This document shows positions 58,816 to 64,000 of a stretch of 64,000 nt of DNA, in pieces. The stretch lies in assembly GCA_009760855.2 (NCBI GenBank), contig WPIO01000052.1, positions 2,980,501 through 3,044,500 on the forward strand, written 5' to 3'. A program made the translations under genes and the position numbers. The notes under the pieces are model-generated. The model searched no databases and had not been told where the DNA came from. It was given only the letters and a program-made list of their open reading frames with translations. The DNA comes from Cristatella mucedo (Eukaryota; Bryozoa; Phylactolaemata; Cristatellidae). Position 1 is the stretch's first letter, and every line of letters begins with the position of its first letter.

Positions 58816-59166
58816 GTTAAGTAAAGGACGTTCTCAGACAGCTTGCTCAGAGCAGCCGGCGGCCTCGGTCAACCTAACGGCGGAAGGCTAAAATGGCGCT
58901 ATAGAGACAGTGACCCACGCGAAAACCACGTGTCGCCAGCTGCGGCTGGCAGTTAATGCTCCGCCAAAAACAGACCATGCGAAATTTTTTTATTTTATTT
59001 TTAAGGCGCTTGAACGTTCTGCTGTCATTGGTAGCGCCGACAGGTCTCGACAACGTCGCACGTCGCCACCTTTGAACTGCTCTGCTGTGTCAGCGTACTG
59101 CTGTTGTGGGCGTTGCGCGAGGGGGGAAGCCCCCCCGAGGTAAAGCACTCTTTAATCAGTTGCATC
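58816..59166. other. MAX: MAX 5' flank, GC-rich
   Basis: The region right of the MAX start is rich in GC and CpG, as expected for a promoter. It separates MAX from the plus-strand candidate at 59167. Confidence 0.5.
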
Positions 59167-59337
59167 ATGGTTGCGATTACGAAAACTCGTGGATTTGTGC
59201 TTTTAGTAGCTCGCTCAATTTTGAGAGTACACACGGATGAGCAATATGGTATAGCCGTCCCTGGCACGGCTGCAGGAACCGGAAGCATCACTCTTGGCCC
59301 GGTGGACTACTTTGCGTGGGGCACTGGCACTGGTTGA
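59167..59337 (+). CDS. Small plus-strand ORF divergent from MAX
   Basis: 56 codons starting MVAITKTRGFVLLVARSILR and ending TLGPVDYFAWGTGTG with TGA at 59335-59337. AATAAA follows 50 bases later. I know no homologue. It may be a short gene or non-coding transcript sharing the MAX promoter region, or chance. Confidence 0.22.
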   Translation: MVAITKTRGFVLLVARSILRVHTDEQYGIAVPGTAAGTGSITLGPVDYFAWGTGTG

Positions 59338-59386
59338 ACGCCTAGTTCTCCTGCATCTGCTTCATTTCCTCTGCCAGTAAATTTCC

Positions 59387-59392
59387 AATAAA
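59387..59392 (+). promoter_or_regulatory. AATAAA polyadenylation signal
   Basis: Plus-strand AATAAA 50 bases after the stop of the ORF at 59167-59337. Confidence 0.35.
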
Positions 59393-59894
59393 CTTTAAGC
59401 AAACCCTTATATGAGAAAATGGTGTAGATAGGCTGCTATGAGGTCGCTCAATCTGCTCGTCTTTGCTGTGGTGGGACTGCTGCGAGCTAAATCAGCCAGA
59501 TTATGACTGATAATCTTTATTCGTAGGTCCTGGGTTATAACGGCTAGGAGCAGATGACGCGATATTGTGTGGCCAAGGCACGCCATGAAATAGGAATGCA
59601 GTTGAGAATCCAGACTCGGCATTGGCGTATGCTGATATGCTGATTAAAGCTCATGGCCACGGAGCCGTTGGTGTACGCTATGGCCGCTACTAGCTATGTT
59701 AATGTATGAGCGCTCTTCGTCGTCGCTGCCGTGTCCGTGCTACTGTCGGCGTACCTTCGCGCATAGGTTCAGCAGCGACGTAGTCGCTAACTGTACCACA
59801 AGGTTCGGGCGTCAGCAGTATTCGTCGCGCTTTGGCTGAAACTAGCACCTCTACGAGCGAAGTTCTGATCGGACGTGGAAGCCGCATACCACGT

Positions 59895-60085
59895 TAGTAA
59901 CAATAAAAAAAACTACAAAAAATCCTAGCTGATTAAACAGCCTCTTTTTGTATAGCGACAGAAGAGCCTTTACGGCTATCACCACCGTTTGCAGTGGCGA
60001 TAAAGAATCGCCCACCGCAGGAATCGAACCCACGACCTCGGCGCCTTACCTGGTGTGCCATCACGGCTCACCAACAATGGCTTCT
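59895..60085 (-). mobile_element. SINE-2, well-preserved copy
   Basis: Minus strand: GTGATGGCACACCAGGTAAG (box A-like), GAGGTCGTGGGTTCGATTCC (box B), GGCGATTCTTTATCGCCACT, GGTGATAGCCGTAAAGGCTC, TATACAAAAAGAGGCTGTTT. It collinearly matches 45908-46105. Confidence 0.9.
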
Positions 60086-60239
60086 CTATTGTTCCATGAC
60101 AGCAAGTTTTCCTCGAGAGACGGTCTGATTAACAAGTCTAGCCGTTGTGTCACAGGTCCGACCAACAAGCTCGGGCCAGCTGTCACCAGGAATAAAGCAT
60201 GGCGGACCTCGCATCTCGCATCTCGCGCCAACTCACCGC

Positions 60240-60373
60240 TTCATGCCGAACTGGCTATTTGCTTTCACAATTCTGTATCCTCTCTTGCAGCAATTTGTAA
60301 TGCACCTGGATAGAGCTTTGGTTCTCTTAAGAGGCTACTCAAGACATTATTATTATTGTTATTATTATTATTA
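60240..60373 (+). mobile_element. LINE 3' tail remnant
   Basis: TTGCAGCAATTTGTAATGCA, CCTGGATAGAGCTTTGGTTC, TCTTAAGAGGCTACTCAAG and ATTATTATTGTTATTATTAT. Confidence 0.75.
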
Positions 60374-60974
60374 TGTGTTATTTTTTTGCTGCTTCCTCTA
60401 TCCATTTGTGAGGGGAAATGACTCTGCAGCCTGCGAGCACTGGGAGGAGACCATGCGAGGGCTCAGACAGCCTCAACTCAATTCAACTCAAGATTCAACA
60501 GCCTGCTGCCCAAGCAGCCGCTGCCTGTTGAGTGGTGGAAGGGCAGACAATGACTCGGCAGTCCTGCCCATGGCCATGCATTGGCGGCATCTGTGGGGAC
60601 ATTCATCTACCACAAACTGCTGCCAGCTGTCGGGTGGGCTCGGAACGAACAATAGCTCGACAGTTCGAACACAACACAACCATGGAATGTAAGGGCTGCC
60701 GAAGGAGTACGAGAAAAGAAGAGATGGCTCGACGATCCCTTCGAAGCCGGGCGCCGGCTGGAGTGCGTAGACTGTGCATGGCTGGTTCGGTTTGGAGAAT
60801 AAAGTGCTCGGGGATGGAGCCAGCAGGCTTGTTGCTCGGTCGACACAGCCCACCGACAGGTCGTGCGGATGCCTGTCACACCATTGATGGCTATTGTACA
60901 ACTATTATAAATATTTTCTTCCATCGCTTTGTTTCGTAATTAGCTACAGGGTTGCATAAGTAAACTCTCCCAAA
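60374..60974. other. Unassigned segment
   Basis: Open frames of 100-137 codons overlap on both strands, but none resembles a known family and composition does not single one out. Confidence 0.4.
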
Positions 60975-61430
60975 CGATAATAATAATAATAAAATAATAA
61001 TAATAATGGGTGGCTATAGCGACGATATAGCACTCTAAGATCAATTGAATCTTGATCGAGACACGTTGCAACTCGAGACAATTCGAGAGAAGCAATAACC
61101 AGGGGTTGATGACATGCACGGTATCACGGTTAAACGACCAAGCAAAAGCACACACAGATGAAAAGGGCTTTCGTTTTTCTGTCTGAAAGGGAAATCCAGT
61201 TCTTAAGCTTTTGCCAGCGCACCTATGCGCACAACTGAGCAGTGGACACAATCCAACTGCAGGGAGCTGTACATGACAGCCAAGGGTCGATGGCAAGCAC
61301 GGTATCATGGTTAGACGAGCATACAAACGGGCACACAAGTCCCATGCTTATGCCAGCAGTGCATAAGCACACAAGACACTCAGGGCTACCGGCGACAGCT
61401 GGTTAGTAACATGTACTGAATAGTATACAG
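60975..61430 (-). mobile_element. LINE tail remnants, group D-like
   Basis: (AAT)n at 60977-61007, then GGTATCACGGTTAAACGACC and GGTATCATGGTTAGACGAGC, each the complement of the ...ACCATGATACCGT... piece of group D tails. The duplicate suggests two overlapping copies. Confidence 0.55.
61167..61272 (+). repeat. Left arm of a roughly 100 bp inverted repeat
   Basis: From GCTTTCGTTTTTCTGTCTGA to CTGCAGGGAGCTGTAC. The reverse complement lies at 61914-62012 with about 80-90 percent identity by eye. Confidence 0.92.
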
Positions 61431-61514
61431 GCACAAGCGCATAAAGCCGACCTGAACAGACGAGACAAGTTCATCGGCGGCACATGGAAAGCTTTGCATG
61501 CAGTCGTGACAACT

Positions 61515-61865
61515 GAGCCTTAGGTGATACAATGTCAAGTGGTGACCAACGTCGGAACAAAGCTTCCGACTTTCGGTGCGTACGAATTGAAGGCCCGATC
61601 GCCGAAAGATTTCAGTCCAGTTCTAGGATCTGTGCTTGTTCGATCTCTCTTCGGGGTCGGTGTAGATTCAGCAAAGATTCCGTTCATATCATTGTCCGGC
61701 AGTGCTCACATTTTCAGCACTAGTTCTTTACTTAATGGGCTAAAGCATGGGCCATGGGGTATCACAAGTGTTAAGGAATACCGGTACTACAATAATAATA
61801 ATAATAATAATAACACACTTGATAGAGCAACCTGAGAGAACTCAATCTCTTTCTACTCAGTCAAG
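61515..61865 (-). mobile_element. LINE family A 3' fragments
   Basis: Complement of coding sequence near 61550-61620 (AAGCTTCCGACTTTCGGTGC), then (AAT)n at 61791-61813 with ACACACTTGATAGAGCAACC and AGAGAACTCAATCTCTTTCT. The two parts are not collinear. Confidence 0.6.
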
Positions 61866-61913
61866 CAGTTGAACACTGAGTTAGGCAGTATTTGTGTGCA
61901 AATGGAATATAAC

Positions 61914-62012
61914 GTACAGCTCCCTGCAGTTGGATGTTGTCCAATTGTGCCTATGGGTGCTTTGGCACAAGCTTAAGAACAGGATTTCCCTTTCAGACAC
62001 AAAAACGAAAGC
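61914..62012 (-). repeat. Right arm of a roughly 100 bp inverted repeat
   Basis: Reverse complement of 61167-61272, from GTACAGCTCCCTGCAGTTGG to CAAAAACGAAAGC. About 640 bases separate the arms. Confidence 0.92.
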
Positions 62013-62284
62013 TTCTTCTGTAGCACAGGCTACACCTGCCTGCTCAGGAGTGCAGTGCAACCATAACGAGTACAGCAACTCGTATTAGCAAACTAATACG
62101 ATTTTCTGCCCAAAACCCAACATCAAAGTTAGCCAATTGGCATCCAGGGACCAAACTTTCACGGCTGTAAGCCACCAACCAAGCATCTGCTGGGGCCTTA
62201 TTGGTGGTGCACTTTTTCATTATTGGGGATACACTCTATCATGCCTGCACATGGCTCAGCAACTCACTACCCATAAGTGGTGTA

Positions 62285-62430
62285 CAGCTGCCACAAAACT
62301 TAGAAGCCAGGCTTGTCTGTCGTGAGCATCGCAGTTGCTGCATAAGATCACTAGCAGCCTATCAACTTCATTTTGTCACTCACTTTTAGGTCCCTTCATT
62401 CTCTGGCAAGAGCCCACCTGTAAGAACTAT
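62285..62430 (+). mobile_element. LINE family A internal fragment
   Basis: CTTAGAAGCCAGGCTTGTCT, GTCGTGAGCATCGCAGTTGC, TTTTGTCACTCACTTTTAGG, CCCTTCATTCTCTGGC. Matches 39430-39570 of the COP1-intron copy. Confidence 0.85.
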
Positions 62431-62439
62431 GTAATGTAA

Positions 62440-64000
62440 TGTATCTCCGTCAGTAACTCCACAAAGTCATAAAGACCATGTGGGCGTTACGCAGGAGAGT
62501 TTTGTATAGCGCACTCACAGCCTAAGCGGCTTTCGGTACGCATTCGGTAGCCAACAGACTTCGTCTCACGCAACATAGAGAAAGTGGAAAGAGTCAGGAG
62601 AGCAGTTGAGGTAGTGAGTAGCATGGAAGTAGCAGCTCAGGACCGCTGAAAAGGATGAGCCATAGTCGGCAGTATGAGAGTAGCTGTCGTTGTGTAAGAA
62701 TTGTAAAAACGAGTTCCACAGTCTAGGACCTGCAGAGCTAAAGCTTCTGTCGCCAACTGTCTTTAAGCGGAGGAATGGGACAGCTAATTTATTGTCCACA
62801 CAGGACCTCAGGGCACGTACAGGCTGAAACTGATGCAGCAGTTCAGCTAGGTATGAAGGAGCCAAGCCGTGGCGGGCCTTGTGGGTCAGCGTAAGAACTT
62901 TGCTCTGTATCCTTTGCTCAACCGGCAACCATCCTAGCTCTTCCAGCAAAGGTGACACGTGCTCAAACCGCTGGGACTTGAAGACCGGCCTTGCAGCCAT
63001 ATTCATAGTCTGCTGTAGTGGCATAATAGCTTTCTTTGGCAGCCCAGCCAAAAGGGAATTACAATAATCAAGCCAAGACAGAACTAAAGAGCTAGTTAAA
63101 TTTTTTACAAGCCACTGTGGGAGACAGCTCCTAATCTTGGATAGGGATCGGATGTGATGGCTAGCTGTAGAGGCAGTCTTCTGAATGAAGCTTTTGAAAT
63201 TGAGGCAGCTGTCGAACACGACACCTAGATTACGAGCACGTGGTGAAGGTCGCACAATAGCATCACCTATTAGAACAGCAAAGCCTTTTAATCCAGCTAC
63301 ATGCTTAGGGTGTCCTATGAGAAGAAGTTCGGTTTTATCGTCATTTAATTTCAGAAAGTTTTCCGACATCCAGGATCGAATATCGGCAAGGCAAGCATTC
63401 AGTTTCTCAGTTGCTGCAGCAGATTCCGACGGTTTAAATGACAAATACAACTGAGTATCGTCAGCATAGAAGTGATATCCTATTCCATGGGCCTTAATCA
63501 CTTTTTCCAGAGGTTGTGTATAAATGGAGAACAGCAAGGGACCGAGTACAGACCCTTGAGGGACTCCACAGGTGACCCTTCTCATGTCTGAGACCTGACC
63601 CCCACACGACACGGATTGAACACGATCAGACAAGTATGATTTAAACCACGCCAGTGCTTCGTCTGCCAGACCGATCGTTGTTCTCAATCGTTCAAGCAGA
63701 ACTTCGTGATCAATGGTGTCGAAGGCAGCAGACAGATCTAGCAGAGCTAAGGCAGTGACATTCCCGTCGTCGTTGCCACGTAGAATGTCATTGTTAACAT
63801 GGAGGAGAGCAGTTTCAGTAGAGTGCTGCCTCTTGAAACCTGATTGAAATGTTTCTGACATTCCATTATTTTCAATATGTTCAACTAGCTGCTTAGCAAC
63901 AATTTTTTCAAGAATCTTTGATCAGAACGGAAGAAGGGAAACTGGACGATAGTTTGCTAGGACCTCTGTGTCTAATCCAGGCTTTTTAAGAATAGGTCTA
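62440..64000 (-). mobile_element. LINE family B with long open RT frame, runs off right edge
   Basis: A CR1/L2-type non-LTR element. The minus frame 62566-63861 is open for 431 codons: FQSGFKRQHSTETALLHV, LLDLSAAFDTIDHEVLLERL, CGVPQGSVLGPLLFSIY, the FYADD catalytic box (YADD complement at 63457-63468), NFLKLNDDKTELLLIG, SRLDYC-like SWLDYCNSLLAGL and LEELGWLPVEQRIQSKVLTL. A further RT stretch reaches 64000 after a frame break near 63900. The 3' end near 62440 is an ACATTACATT repeat, unlike family A. The 5' part is outside the window. Confidence 0.95.

Overview
The window is nuclear DNA from a multicellular animal, most likely an invertebrate. Genes are split by GT-AG introns, introns and intergenic DNA are crowded with non-LTR retrotransposons, SINEs and microsatellites, and the proteins are closest to animal symplekin, COP1, MAX and RPL17. 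I cannot name the species or phylum from the sequence alone.

All recognised genes lie on the minus strand. Positions 1-26790 hold the 5' two thirds of symplekin (SYMPK), a scaffold of mRNA 3'-end processing: 18 coding exons, about 805 codons, all joining in frame, with the remaining exons beyond the left edge. Positions 37532-41548 hold a two-exon COP1 gene (RING, coiled coil and WD40 ubiquitin ligase, 612 codons). Its single intron carries an antisense, 5'-truncated LINE with an open reverse transcriptase frame. Positions 51157-58815 hold a complete five-exon MAX gene (bHLH-zipper partner of MYC, about 158 residues). Positions 45324-45472 hold a lone 3' exon of ribosomal protein RPL17 whose other exons I could not find. 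A possible terminal exon with its own polyadenylation signal (48303-48460) is phase-compatible with MAX exon 4.

The rest is mostly repeats. There are at least two LINE lineages of the CR1/L2 type. Family A has a 3' hairpin followed by (ATT)n and family B ends in an ACATT-like repeat. A more divergent hairpin-tailed group is called D here. One tRNA-headed SINE family (SINE-1) carries a LINE-like hairpin tail, and a second (SINE-2) has a different body. A decayed hAT transposase lies at 34210-35745. Long simple repeats include a 290 bp (CT)n(GT)n tract in SYMPK intron 14 and a 255 bp purine tract that abuts the COP1 stop codon. Repeats nest: SINEs sit inside LINEs at 15216, 21739, 29524 and 45908, two with short target-site duplications.

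The genes do not form one pathway. SYMPK acts in pre-mRNA cleavage and polyadenylation, COP1 in ubiquitylation of transcription factors, MAX in E-box transcription and RPL17 in the ribosome. Their shared orientation is simply what the sequence shows. I saw no CRISPR array, no bacterial-type operon and no free-standing tRNA or rRNA gene.
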